From the NCBI GenBank assembly GCA_036925085.1, contig JAUPFP010000018.1:3171885-3235884 (forward strand): 64,000 nucleotides of DNA, written 5' to 3'. The position numbers were made by a program, and so were the translations under genes. The stretch is from Brachycybe producta. Its lineage: Eukaryota > Arthropoda > Diplopoda > Playtdesmida > Andrognathidae. The notes below the pieces were generated by a model. The model saw only the letters and a program-made list of their open reading frames with translations. It made no database searches and had not been told where the DNA came from. This document shows positions 41,065-52,535 of the stretch, one piece after another (position 1 is the first letter of the stretch; every line of letters starts with the position of its first letter).

Positions 41065-41155
41065 TCAGCAAGATTCAGTCGTTTGCCCCGCCCTTTTATG
41101 AGGAACAGCAACTTGGTCTGACACTCATAAAAGGGCAGGGCAAACGACTGCACCT
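41065..41155. repeat. TCGTTTGCCCCGCCC palindromic family, short copy
   Basis: CAGTCGTTTGCCCCGCCC and GGGCAGGGCAAACGACTG are inverted arms. Confidence 0.65.
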
Positions 41156-41323
41156 TGCTAACAAACCATTTCCCAATTTTATTTGGTCATGGAACCCTTT
41201 TAGAATTCTTAAAACATTATGGAAACCCTGGCTGTGGCGGATTTACTATTTTGCCACCCCTACGCAGAAACCGGCTGACCCTTCTCTCATGGGGGCACTG
41301 GTTACTGATAACCACTGTTGGAT

Positions 41324-41528
41324 ACAGGCAGTTAGAAATCGGGGAGAACTTCAGTTGGCTCCGCCCTTGTTATGACGAACGCAACTTCTAATTGGTTGGT
41401 TATGTAGTCTGACGTCACATGCTCCGCCCTTTTCAACAGCGAACCACACAACAAACCAATTAGAAGTTGCCAGTCGTCATAACAAGGGCGGAGCCAACTG
41501 AAGTTCTCCCCGATTTCCAACTGCCTGT
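41324..41528. mobile_element. Mutator-like palindromic MITE with exact 9-bp duplication
   Basis: ACAGGCAGTTAGAAATCGGG at the left, inverse at the right, flanked on both sides by CTGTTGGAT (41315-41323 and 41529-41537). Same family as 33046-33251. Confidence 0.8.
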
Positions 41529-41765
41529 CTGTTGGATACCGCTAGACCCCTTTAACCTATTCGCCATCCCTAATCTATATTTCCCCCATCTGCCCACGCA
41601 TATGTAACTACGTTGCCTAACAAGTTACAGCAGGCAGTTTATTGTTTACGATATATTTTTCGTATCCAAAACGAATTTCCCATTTGCCACATCCCAATAT
41701 TTTCCGCCCTAGGCAGTTGCCTACTCTGCCTATTCGTAAAACTGCCCTTATAGGAACCCCAATAG

Positions 41766-41826
41766 TATTTTTAGATAAAACCTCGCATAATACATACGGT
41801 ATTATGCGAGGTTTTATCTAAAAATA
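41766..41826. repeat. Perfect 28-bp palindrome, 5-nt loop
   Basis: The arm starting TATTTTTAGATAAAACCTCG (41766-41793) is exactly inverted at 41799-41826. Confidence 0.9.
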
Positions 41827-42189
41827 GTGAGAAAAATATCAATTACACTATTAATAAATTGATAATTAAGTTATCAAGATTCACTATTAATTGATATTTA
41901 AAAATCGCATACAAATTGTAACACATTTTAATGAAAATAAGTGTAATATTTACTTTTATTTTTCTTTCTGACAAAATCTTTTTATGTGTGCATTTTATTT
42001 GTTCACAGTTATATTCGCTTACAATCACGATTACAAAAAAAATACTCTGCAAACAGCCATGTTGGCCTATGGCAGAAGGATCTTACGATCCAAGTGCTGC
42101 AAGATGCATTGTCAATTTATAATAATTACAAAAAATTAACCTGCATTGCAAATATAAAAAAAAATATAAATGCAGTCATAAAAATTTAA

Positions 42190-42480
42190 ACCCACAATTC
42201 ATTGATGACATCAATTGACATTTAGGAAGAGCATTCCATTGTCGTATAACCCTCGGGGAAAAAAGACCAATAATAAGAGAGAGTCTTGGCAAAATTCTCT
42301 CTAATTTTCATTGAGTAGTGGTCACCCCTTCTCCACATACAATGCTTTACATATATCACTAGACTGTGGTTTGCGGACATGGACCACGTACAATTTTCTT
42401 AAACATACTTAATCTAATTTCTGATCTACAATGAGCTAAACTATCCCAATGATATGCAGTTCTGTAACTTATTAAATTAA
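42190..42480 (-). pseudogene. LINE RT-protein C-terminal remnant
   Basis: The minus strand reads SMKIRENFAKTLSYYWSFFP and, after a one-base frameshift, PRVIRQWNALPKC. R-V-I-x-x-W-N-x-L-P is the C-terminal motif of CR1/Jockey-type LINEs. No other domain recognised; not functional. Confidence 0.6.
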
Positions 42481-43300
42481 AATTATTATTATTATTAAAA
42501 TAACTATTTTAAGAAACTGTCATAATTATATTTTTTACGTCGTAAAATTTCTTAACATTTTTTTTTAATTTTCTGGCAGAACCCTTATTTTCGCTTCAGC
42601 CTTCACTGGAACCACAGGGTTCTCAGCAGAACACCATTTTCGAAACACTGTACAAAACGAATAGAATGAAAACACCAAACAGAGGACATTTATATGTGTG
42701 AAATGTGTAATTTGTAAAGGCCAAAGGACAGAAGCAAAAGCGTGGGAGAGAGAAACATGTTTGTGACAGAAATATCCCCACATAGAAAATCCCATCAAAA
42801 GTTTCAGATTCTCTTTCCTCTCTCTCTCTCTCTCTCTTGAAAATCTCAATGAAAATTACAAAATTCGAGACGAAAAGCGAGAAGAAAAAAAAAAGACGCA
42901 GTAACAATATGATTAAAAACGATGTTAGGGGTGAAAGGGAGAAGAAAAAAAAAGTGAGTGAACTTTTCAATTTAGAAATGGTCATCAGTGGGGTTTCTAA
43001 ACAGTTCAATTCACTCAAAGAGGGAATATGAATGACAACGTGGTGAAATCTTATTTGCCTTTCCAATATACAGTAATGTTCTTTGGAATTATATTCAACA
43101 CAAAGATGCTTTATTAAGTGTGTCCAGCTGCTTGAAAATTTCATTTTGGAAAAAAAAAGGTTTGAAAAGATATACAATGTCAATATAATGAATTTTTAGA
43201 GGGTTTCTAAACATAGAAGGCTCTCCATTATAATAAATCTATCAAGTAGCTTCACCTAAAAATTAGCGACCTACATAAAGCCAATGGGCCGGTGGGCTTG
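42481..43300. other. No gene seen
   Basis: A minus-strand frame at 42623-43183 is Phe/Ser-rich from A/T runs and (CT)n, with no family features. Confidence 0.4.
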
Positions 43301-43333
43301 GGCCCGGCATTTTTATGTTAAAGGCTCATGGAG

Positions 43334-43420
43334 CCTGGTGGGTTTCGTTGGCCTGGTGGGTTTCGTTGGCCTGGTGGGCTTCGTGGGCCTGGTGAACCTC
43401 ATTTGGCTTTGTGGGCCTCA
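43334..43420. repeat. Minisatellite GGCCTGGTGGGTTTCGTT
   Basis: Four to five imperfect 18-bp units in direct order. Related GGCCTGGTGGGCTTTGTGG sequence recurs at 43678-43700. Confidence 0.8.
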
Positions 43421-43879
43421 TGGGTTTTGAATGCGTTTGATCATTTCTCTCATGGGATTCTTTACAAGTGTATAAAACTAAATCACATATATTATTCCAC
43501 ACATTAATAAACGTATAACAAATTCCTCACTGAACCATCAATAAAATAGATTGTAGCCATTAATGGGGTAGTTTTTTTTTTCTTCTTGGTAAGCATGTGA
43601 ACTTGTGAACCATTTAGTATGGAAATTGGAGACCTACACAAAACCCATAGGATGGTGCACTTTTGCAAAAGCCTATGGGCCTGGTGGGCTTTGTGGACTG
43701 GGTCCAATATAAAGTCTCAATGGCTGGGCTGGGCTTCAAATTTGTACACAATGTAGGTCTCTACCTAAAATGGTTCACCCAAAAAGGTAACTAGCCTAAC
43801 AATTTATTACACTTAATAGTTTAAATATCCTAAAATACATTTATCTAATGCGTTTTCATCTAAATTGTTTATATTAAAA

Positions 43880-44261
43880 CTAGTGGGGTAACCCGTCATA
43901 AATGACGGGAGAAAAATTCACAGGCATCGTTTGTTCCTTTTTTACTCCTTTCATTTCAATTTCAGTCACCCCCTCCCCTTTTTTCCTCCCACCACGTTTC
44001 TCTCTCTCCCCCTCTACACTTTCCAACCTTTTCCCCTTCCACATTTTTCTCTCTCTCTCTCTCCCCTCTACACTTTCCAACCTTTTCCCCTCTCCAATTT
44101 AATATCATGGGGTTCTTTGAATGGGGAGTGTGCAACATATAGTTGACCTTGAGAAAAAAAAGCTGTTCATTTATTCAAATTTATATAAATTCCGACATGC
44201 TTCAATGGTTGTACAGCGTTACTTCAGAGACAGATATATAGATAGATACACAGACCTGGGA
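43880..44261 (-). mobile_element. Helitron-like element (copy C)
   Basis: On the minus strand it ends in the hairpin CCCGTCATTTATGACGGG, TTACCCCACTAG. The body is pyrimidine-rich on the plus strand (TTTCTCTCTCTCCCC) and contains GTTGACCTTGAGAAAAA. Confidence 0.65.
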
Positions 44262-45023
44262 TATTATATATATAATTATTTCATCTAGTGTAATTTACCC
44301 TCAATTAGTTTCCATCTAAATCTTTTTTTTGCACCATTTCACCTAAACATGGTATAAACATAAATAGGCCTAATCATTATGATAAAAGTCCATTATGTGA
44401 AAAAGATTAGTTGTAGGCCTACTGTCGTTTTGTAAATGTACACCTACGATTTAATTCCTATTGGACGTTTTAGGCGGGTTGTTTATTTTCATTGAACAAC
44501 TTTAGGTGAACTAAAACCTTAAAGGCTCATTCCCATTACAACGGCTTTTTATTACTGTATTGACTACTACAGCACTACTGCATTGACACTGCTTACTGCA
44601 TAGCAGTTCCCACTATTCACCCTTTACTACAGCTAGCCAATCAGAATCCTTCTTCTATCAACCACTCACAAATCCGCCATGCTGTTTTTTTTTTGGATAA
44701 ACGAGAAAACATGAGAAAACAACGAGAACAGGCGAGTGTTTTCATTGGCAACTTGTTATTGCTCTACTTTCAAGACCAACATGTACAGACTACATAGGTT
44801 GCTTTACTTTTTGTCTTAAATTGCTGCCGTAACGACGTCACAGTGCAGCAAAGCAGCTGTAATTAATGTGGAAAAGTCGCAAAACATCCAACATGGTGGG
44901 TAATCCTAAAACCTGAAACAATGCATATAGAAATGAATGAACCCAAACACCTTGGGATGAACACTATTAACACGGGTGCAGAACACACAAATCATGTTTT
45001 AAATCGAATTTTTTTTACATTCT

Positions 45024-45041
45024 GGGGGGGGGGGGGGGGGC
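45024..45041. repeat. G run of about 17
   Basis: Homopolymer within a sequence rich in G/C runs (CTGTGCCCCCAAGACCCCCT follows). Confidence 0.9.
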
Positions 45042-45589
45042 TGTGCCCCCAAGACCCCCTGCAACATACTCTATAAAAAAGTATAGTGTTCATGCAATTT
45101 ATATAAGCATTCAGTTTCGGGTTTTAGAGTATACCCCAAATCCGTTCATCCTTTTAATCCGTCCCCATTTTCGAATGTTTTTTTTTAAACATTCGTCAAG
45201 CGACCGCACTAATTTAGGAGTTTTTAAACCAGCCGCTATCTTAACCAAAGGTCCATCAAGGACAGCCCTGTTCACGTTTAGGTCTACACTTTGAAAATGG
45301 TTTTTTATGTGTGAATAAGTATATAAGTATATAATGAGTGTATAATTGTAGTGAGTGTGTCAGAAAACCATAATGAAATGGTTAAATGTCACATTCCATA
45401 CAGACTATTTCTCAACATAACATTCTAGTTTAAAATTTAAATTGAATAACCATGTTTATCCTCTTGAAAACCATGTAAAACGATCCACTAATTTTACTGA
45501 ACATCGAACGTAAATTTACTCTACAGGAAATTCACTGAACAACTATTTAGCCTCTACCAGAAGTAAATCTAACAGGTCGTTGGCGATAC

Positions 45590-46585
45590 ATTTACTCCAT
45601 TTGATTTTGGCCAATAGGAATGCAAATTTTTTCTCTTGCAGCATGTAAAACCCGCTTTTCAGAATCAATAGTATACTAAACACACTGGCGTAGCTAGGCA
45701 CCCGCAGGACCCGCAACTGCGGGAGGGCGCAAAAAACAAAATGAAAGTCGATTTATTTTCGAAAATAAATCGACTTTCATTTAATATTTACTTTTAAAAA
45801 CTACTTAGTTGCACTAGTAAATATTCATGGGAGGGGCGGGCAGTGGCGTAGCTAGGGACCCAACAGACCCGCAACTGCGGGGGGGGGGGGGGGGGCGCAG
45901 GAAGTTTGGGGGCGCAAAAAACAAAATGAAAGTCGATGTATTTTCAAAAATAATTGAATAAATTAAGCAAGTGATTCCTAATCACTCGCTTAATTTATTC
46001 AGTTATTTTCAAATATAAATCGACTTTCATTTCGTTTATTGTGCTTAGAAATTTTTATAGGGGGTACTATTTTGATGAACAGCGGAAAGGTCCGAACAAC
46101 GGTACGAACAGTCGGAAAAATAGTAGGAGCAGTCCGAAGGTTTGGTTTAGTAAAATTAAGTTGTTGCAGGGAGTCTGGGGAAGGGGGGGGGGGGGGCGCA
46201 GACCCCGACTTCTTTTTTAAAAGAATTATTAAATCAAATTAGTCCATTGTTCCGACTGTTCTGTAATTTGTTCAATGGGAGGAACGGTCGGAAAAATGGA
46301 CAAATTTGATTTAATAACGCTAAAAAAATGGGGGGCTGCGCCCCCCAGGCCCCCTGCAACAAGCTTCATTTTACTAAACCTAACCTTCCGACTGTTCTTA
46401 CTGTTCCGCCATTCATCAAAATAGCACCTCCCCCCAGTATGAGGCTAAGTGGAGAGGGACTTAAAGGGAGCGCAACGTTTTAAGCAGCCCGGGGGGGCGC
46501 AAAGTTTTACGCGGCGGGGGGCGCAACCAAGCCTAGCTACGCCACTGACTAAACACAATACTAAAGCTGCTTTTCGCTGTAAAAA
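45590..46585. repeat. Interspersed repeat split by a hAT insertion
   Basis: 45590-45682 plus 46548-46585 form an inverted copy of 11200-11345. Confidence 0.7.
45683..46547 (+). mobile_element. hAT-type non-autonomous element with nested foldbacks
   Basis: Ends CACTGGCGTAGCTAGG and CCTAGCTACGCCACTG; exact 8-bp duplication ACTAAACA at 45675-45682 and 46548-46555, the hAT hallmark. A second left end (CAGTGGCGTAGCTAGGG) begins at 45841, so a copy is nested or duplicated. Inside are two large palindromes, 45925-46040 and about 46060-46430, and runs of 10-18 G. No transposase. Confidence 0.8.
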
Positions 46586-46789
46586 AAAATCAAAAATTTA
46601 TTGAATTTAAAATATAACTACAAAAATGGAAAAAATAATTTTTTTTATTAATTTCATTCTTATCATTAAATTTGAAATTAAAAAAAAAAAATTAAAAAAA
46701 CCCGTGTTTTATTAATATTTCATCAAACCTTGGATGAAGAGTTCTTCGTCCATCATCAGACCAAATTAAATGCCTCCATGGATATCGAT

Positions 46790-47100
46790 AAAACATGTTT
46801 TTTTATTAATAATAATTTAATATTTAATATTATTTCATTTATTTGTATCTTTTCTTAATATAGGATTCTTATATGAGAGATTCGAGAACCTTTTAGGATT
46901 TGGATTCGAGAAAATTTAGGATTCGGATTCGAGAAAATTTAGGATTCGGATTCGAGAAAATTTAGGATTCGGATTCGAGAAAATTTAGGATTCGGATTCG
47001 AGAAAATTTAGGATTCGGATTCGAGAAAATTTAGGATTCGGATTCGAGAAAATTTAGGATTCGGATTCGAGAAAATTTAGGATTCGTCCCACTTCTAATT
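46790..47100 (+). repeat. Family containing the GGATTCGAG motif, copy 3 (expanded)
   Basis: Shares TTTTTTTATTAATAATAATT and CATTTATTTGTATC with 17120-17190 and ends CGTCCCACTTC. It differs by the expansion at 46895-47090. Confidence 0.75.
46895..47090 (+). repeat. 23-bp minisatellite, about 8.3 units
   Basis: The unit AGGATTCGGATTCGAGAAAA plus TTT is repeated about eight times nearly perfectly. The sister copies at 3010-3240 and 17045-17280 have only 1 to 1.5 units. Confidence 0.95.
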
Positions 47101-48390
47101 AATACTTCTGGAAGAGGCTAATGTTCTGTGTAAATTGGTGGACCCTTCATGTACATTTTTTTCCCATGGTAGAAGTAATTCTTTCAACATAAATAATTTA
47201 AAATAAATGTTTGTTTTAGAACTTTTATGTTCTAATGAAGACTGAACACTTTTCAAGGAAACGAGAAACAGAAAATTACATTAAATGAACAATGGTTGGA
47301 GAAAACTCGTATTTCCAGACATTCTTTATAAATTGATGATGAACATAACTATCATTGTACTCATATCATATAACCCCTTTCGAGCACGTTTTGCAGCTGG
47401 AAGATCAAAGGGAGCAAAAAAAAAAAAACAGGCAGATGGAATATCACTCAAGTGGAGGAGGAGGATATTACACACATTTTTAAACATTGACAGCATTGCA
47501 TTCGTGAATGTCCTAACAAGGCAACTGTTTACATCAGACAACCAGCCTCCCACGCTTATTCAAGGCATAACACAATGCATAACGCAAAATTTCCATAAAA
47601 CTTGCATTGACATTCACGCTCACATTTTATTTTTGTTTTTACTTAACCACACAGTGACACAGTCATTGCAGTCGTTTACTTTATACCGACTCCTACTAAA
47701 AATGAACGACTCAAAAGCCCTAAATGTGTGCTACCCTTTTAAATGGCAAAATCGCACTAAGGTTTGTCTATATTTTAGAGAGAAAAAAAATTTATATCGG
47801 GGAGGTCCGTAGGGCAAATAGGTCAAAAAGATTTAATGAGGCTTTTTATTTTTTTGCTACAAAACCTAAAAAATTACATTTAATTAAAAAAAAACCTGAT
47901 GAAATAATTAGTTTGCTCAATAATTATAATTAGCCAAATATTTCTTGATGGTAATAAATAGTGAAAATAAATTAGATAACTTTTGGCACTTCTGATTTTT
48001 CCATTCAGCCAATTTCTATATTAATAATTAAATATTGATTTAAAAGTTCTGAAAACGCCTTCAAAAACAAAACAAAAACTATAAAAAAACAGAATTTAGG
48101 TGATTTTGTTTTGACATCAAGTCAAACAAGATTATTTGAACTTCCGTGTTTCTTCTTCTTCTTCAAAAAAAATTGTGTAATTTTCAGAACCAGGAAAAGC
48201 CGAAAAAGCCGAATAATAAATTACATTTCTTTCAAATAAGAAAAAACAAAAAATTAAGCGGTTAAAAAGCTTCAGAAAAGCGAATTATAATTAGTAGGTC
48301 CTACATTATAACTTTATAAGAAAATAAGCTTATAACGTTCGGACACAAACTGTGACAACTTAATTACACGCACATTTACCTAAAAACGTG
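47101..48390. other. No gene supported
   Basis: A plus-strand frame at 47285-47812 (175 codons) has no recognisable domain, no Kozak support and includes A-run-coded Lys; treated as non-coding. Confidence 0.4.
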
Positions 48391-48396
48391 TACATT

Positions 48397-48403
48397 AAAA
48401 AAA
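48397..48403 (-). terminator. Pol III terminator of tRNA-Ser(UGA)
   Basis: Seven T on the minus strand, starting two bases after the mature 3' end. Confidence 0.85.
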
Positions 48404-48404
48404 C

Positions 48405-48486
48405 CGCTGTGAACAGGGTTCGAACCTGTGCGGGAAAATCCCATTAGATTTCAAGTCTAACGCCTTAACCACTCGGCCATCACAGC
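48405..48486 (-). tRNA. tRNA-Ser (anticodon UGA)
   Basis: 82 nt. The acceptor stem GCTGTGA pairs with TCACAGC, followed by discriminator G73, typical for serine. Box A-like GGCCGAGTGGTTAAGG and box B GGTTCGAACCC are present. The anticodon loop reads CTTGAAA. The long variable arm (GGGATTTTCCC) is the type II arm of tRNA-Ser. No intron, no encoded CCA. Confidence 0.95.
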
Positions 48487-48618
48487 TGTCATATCAAACG
48501 GCACCTATACAAACTTGGAAGTTGATATAATTTAAACAGCATTAAATACAGAAAAAAGAATAAAACACGAACCTAATGCCTGACATATCATTGGGAGCAA
48601 TTTATACATGGAGGTAAC

Positions 48619-49133
48619 CAGTGCCGGCCTTAGCCTCCTTGGCGCCCTGCTGCAGATTTTTTCAGGGCGCCCCATTCAAAAATGAGAAAATGAAAATATT
48701 TGCATCATCATTAAAACAAACAAAAAACATATCGATTATGTCCATAGAGAAAACCATTTTATTTATAGATTGAAAAAAATGACAAACCAGTTGCAAAGAT
48801 CACAAAGAAAATTTTAAAACTTAAGTTTAATTGATATCTGAAGATTAAAAAAGTTGGCCGTTCAGGCCTTTTTATGAGCGAAATTTTTAATTAGAGCAGA
48901 AAAGTCGAGATTTTCGACGATTTCATTTTCAATGGATAAGAGTTCCTAAACTGGAAAGTCCGTTCCGTGACATATTGTAGACCTGGACAAAGGTCGAGTT
49001 GTTCTGTTAACAAGGTGAAACTGTTTCGACCCAATAAACATGATATAAAAAAAAATTTAAGAGTGGCGCCAAAACTCGCTTGGTGCCCCCATGCAGTGCA
49101 CGACCACGCCACCCCCCCCCAAGGCCAGCACTG
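48619..49133. mobile_element. hAT-like MITE between the two tRNA genes
   Basis: The ends CAGTGCCGGCCTTAG and CCAAGGCCAGCACTG (inverse) are flanked by GAGGTAAC (48611-48618) and TAGGTAAC (49134-49141), an 8-bp duplication with one change. Confidence 0.7.
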
Positions 49134-49149
49134 TAGGTAACTTAACTTT

Positions 49150-49740
49150 AACGTTGTGTGTTCGAGCTCTAGGGTAAAGGCCAACGTCAGATAGTTGCTG
49201 CACAGTTTAGTCGGTCTGAATGAACAGTATGGCTTCTCACAGGGCAACGCACACGGCCGAGTGAGGGCGACCACAGACGACAGACAGTCGGTGACGGACT
49301 AAATTCTAGTAAGGTCAGTGCACACGACCGACAGTCTGTCAGTTGCCCGAGGCCGACAAAATGCAAGTGCACACAACCGTCACTTTGTCCATAGTTGTGC
49401 TTGTGCGTGGATGTCTGCCATCATGCATGTATGCATGTGCACCGTCCAGAAACTATGTAAAAACTATAAACCGCCCAACTAATTAATAGTTTGGGTGCAT
49501 GTCCACGACCAAGTACAGGATCTCCATTCCAACGCCAACGATCGGGTCGGTGGAAGAAACAGAACATGTCGCATCTTTTCTCTTTGCCGGACAACGCACA
49601 CAGCGGACGAAATCGACGGACTGACTGCATGAGCGTAACAAGAGCATAAGAAACTAGAATATAACAGCCATAATGATATGACCAGTGGCACAACCAGGAT
49701 TCTGCTCTGAGAGGGGCCAATCGATATTACCGATATCCAG
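49150..49740. repeat. GC-richer segment with CGACCGACAGTC-type repeats
   Basis: CACACGGCCGAG, CACACGACCGACAGTCTG, CACACAACCGTC and CACACAGCGGACG are spaced through the segment. It looks like an old foldback element with internal repetition; ends not defined. Confidence 0.4.
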
Positions 49741-50540
49741 TGGTTTATAGATTTTTTTCTTTACCATCTAAGACCACAAAGTATTAATCACATCCTGCTT
49801 CCGGTATCAGCGGATAGATACCAACCAAGGCACTTTCCTTAGGGCATGGGTGCACCTGTGTAGGTGCACACAGGCCCTAGGTATAAAGGCCCATGCCTCG
49901 ATTGATTCGGGGCCCATTCTCTGATATCGAAAGATGAAATAACTCATTTAATGGCACGGTGGCTAAGCAACGCCACAGTACAGTAGTAACTCTTCTCTGT
50001 TTAATGTAATTTCTATGATTGTGTGCATTAAATACGTAACTCGACAATCTACATTCGTCTCGCCTGTCTTCATTTATTCTCTAACTCTACAGTTGCGTAC
50101 ACAGGAAATGCCATATAGAACAACCCGGGCACCATTCGGAATCAAGCCTAAGTCACTTACACTCTCAGCGTAAGGCGGTATCCGCCCCAAACTAAGGGGA
50201 TCTAGACTTGAGTCTCGTAACAAGTGCTCTACACTGTTATAATGAATTCACGTAAAGCTATTTTAAAGTTTATTTTTTATATATTTTCTAAGAAACTGTT
50301 ATGGAAATTCCAAATTCTTGAATTTCGTTTTCCATTTCAATATCGGCCAAATAAAAAATGAAAAAAACAACCTCTGAAATCGTTTAAATCCAAACAAAGC
50401 TAATTTTTTTTTAAATTTAAATTTTGACTTCAATTAATTTTACTTATTTAGTTTTATTAACAAAATCCAGAATAAAGCTTCAAAATTAATATCTTTCTTG
50501 ATTGAAATGTATAAATTACATTAATTTGTTTCTAGAAAAA
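49741..50540. other. No gene seen
   Basis: Nothing recognisable except a short CCGATATC/GGTATCAGCGGATA stretch like the one near 15291. Confidence 0.4.
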
Positions 50541-50547
50541 CCAACAT

Positions 50548-50551
50548 AAAA
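50548..50551 (-). terminator. Pol III terminator of tRNA-Ser(CGA)
   Basis: Four T on the minus strand, six bases after the mature 3' end; a second run of five T follows at 50536-50540. Confidence 0.75.
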
Positions 50552-50557
50552 CGAAAT

Positions 50558-50639
50558 CGCTGTGAACAGGATTCGAACCTGTGAGGGAATATCCCATTAG
50601 ATTTCGAGTCTAACGCCTTAACCACTCGGCCATCACAGC
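50558..50639 (-). tRNA. tRNA-Ser (anticodon CGA)
   Basis: 82 nt, a sister of the gene at 48405-48486 with the same acceptor and D arms. The anticodon loop reads CTCGAAA. Differences are concentrated in the anticodon, variable arm (GGGATATTCCC) and T stem (GGTTCGAATCC). Discriminator G; no intron. Confidence 0.95.
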
Positions 50640-50733
50640 CAGTACAACTTATAACGAATCTTAATACAACATCCTCACAAGACGCTCACCAATCACCGTT
50701 TGTTTTTTAAATAGATATAATTATATATACGTT

Positions 50734-50909
50734 ACTGTCAAATCTGCTGAATCAGTCTATGTGCAGATTGCCTAGGCAATCTGCAAAACCACCAAACTTC
50801 TAGTGAATCTGCAAAATTTAATACATTATAGGTGTTGAATTTTGCAGATTCAACCAAGAAGGTTGATTGTTTTGCAGATTGCCTAGCAAATCTGCAGATT
50901 GACAGTAAC
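50734..50909. repeat. Foldback element with TTTGCAGATTGCCTAGG words
   Basis: Ends TTACTGTCAAATCTGC and GCAGATTGACAGTAA. Internal palindrome GCAGATTGCCTAGGCAATCT. Related to the hairpin at 16482-16549. Confidence 0.7.
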
Positions 50910-51247
50910 ACAAGACACACATTTTTGAAAGAAAATAAGACTGTCATATGACATTAAATTGTCATATCTAGCTCATAACCTTGTAACTCTCACAAAAACA
51001 AATTACAAAATTATTATTATGACAAATATCACATTACTCTGCCATTGACATGTATACAACATAATATGACAATCATAAAATAATAACACACAGGCACTGA
51101 CAATATAACGTATGATTGTCATAATTTTATGACTTTTTTTTTTCTGTAATGAGACCCTCTAATATTTTAAAAACAATAGTTCAACCATATTTGCATGAAA
51201 TGCCCTCCCTGCCCCTGTGATATAATTTGCATCTCCACTTTTTTTTT

Positions 51248-51269
51248 GGGGGGGGGGGGGGGGGGGGGG
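51248..51269. repeat. Run of 22 G
   Basis: A T run, then 22 G, then TGA and nine A: the longest G homopolymer in the window. Confidence 0.95.
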
Positions 51270-51315
51270 TGAAAAAAAAATTCAAGATAAACCAATGGGA
51301 TTGTTTTAAAAGAAC

Positions 51316-51727
51316 ATCAACACACATCAAGCTGACAAAACACAAACAAAACAGAAACTCAGTGTTACGAGACAACGTGGCGACAATTCTAAAACATTTC
51401 TGCGACTTTTGTGTTTTTTTAAAATTGTTTTGTCAGCAATTTTACAAACTATTCCGTGTCAACTCTGTTCGTGCAGTTGTGGACAGTTAGTATTAAAACA
51501 ACAACAAAACAGTTACATAGTTTACATAGAGCAACAAAAAACAAAACCCAAATTTTGTTTGTGTTCTGTCACAAATGTGTTGTGGTTTTGTCTTGAGTCG
51601 CTGGAGTCTGCTAGCAGTTGTTTCATGTTTGTTTTGTTTTGAAAATCTACTTTTTCTGTCATTTTTTGTTGTGTTTTGTTGTGTCTCGAACTCAATTTTG
51701 CACTTTTTTCAGCTTGATATGTGGATC
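51316..51727. repeat. AAGCTGACAAAAC-type MITE, uninterrupted copy
   Basis: Inverted ends CATCAAGCTGACAAAAC and CAGCTTGATATG. It serves as the empty-site reference for the Helitron insertion at 53686-54406 (GACAATTCTAAAACATTTCT here). Confidence 0.7.
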
Positions 51728-52535
51728 GACCGGACCTATTATAATTGAATTTGTACATGTTTAGTTTCCCTGTAAATGTTGCAATTTTCGACAAAAACAA
51801 GGGATTTTAAATATGTCAACCCACGTTTTAACTTCTAACATATTATATATTGGCCATTAATCCCTAATTCCAATAAATCCATCCCTCTTTAAAATGTTGA
51901 TTTGGTAATTGATACACACAACTCCAGACTGGAATACACATGAAATAAAGTTGGTTGAAACATATTTTTTTGGGTTAAATCAAGACAGTACATTGACCTC
52001 ACCATGAGAACACGATGTTACAGAAACATGATTTTTGAATGACAAACATTTTAGTTCATTTTGTTTGTGTCCTACAACTTGTACTACAACTCAAAAGAAA
52101 AGTTGCAAATTTCATGTTGGCGGCATTCTATATAAATGTAGACTATGCTCCTTTTATGGAGGTGGCCTCAATGACACAACTCAACACTTTAAACTTTAAA
52201 AAATTCACAGAATTAACTGTTAAAAGTAACATTATTTATTATGGTGCTGTTTTTTTTTTCTTCTTCTTTTCTGTCTAAATCTAGATAAAAATAATTCTAA
52301 TTCATTAATTCTATGTTGCTAGACGTGTTACATAGATTAGACACATTATTTAATCGTAAAAAAAAAAGAAGTTCTGTTCTGATTTGAAAGTAAAATCAAG
52401 TTATTGCCTCCAAACTTTTTACATAAAATGATTTATAATATAAAAGTTCAGTCAAAGGCTAGGACTAAAGCAGTGTGGTTCCCAAATAATGTGCAAAGTG
52501 AATTTCACTGGTTGTGCTCATGAAATTTTCGATCT

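Noticed and set aside
42623..43183. 186-codon minus-strand frame with apparent signal sequence, considered as collagen exon 1
   Set aside because: No donor in phase 0 at a fitting place, residues encoded by A/T and CT runs, no 7S-like continuation.
47285..47812. 175-codon plus-strand frame
   Set aside because: No recognisable motif, includes homopolymer-coded Lys and no splice or promoter context; could not be supported.
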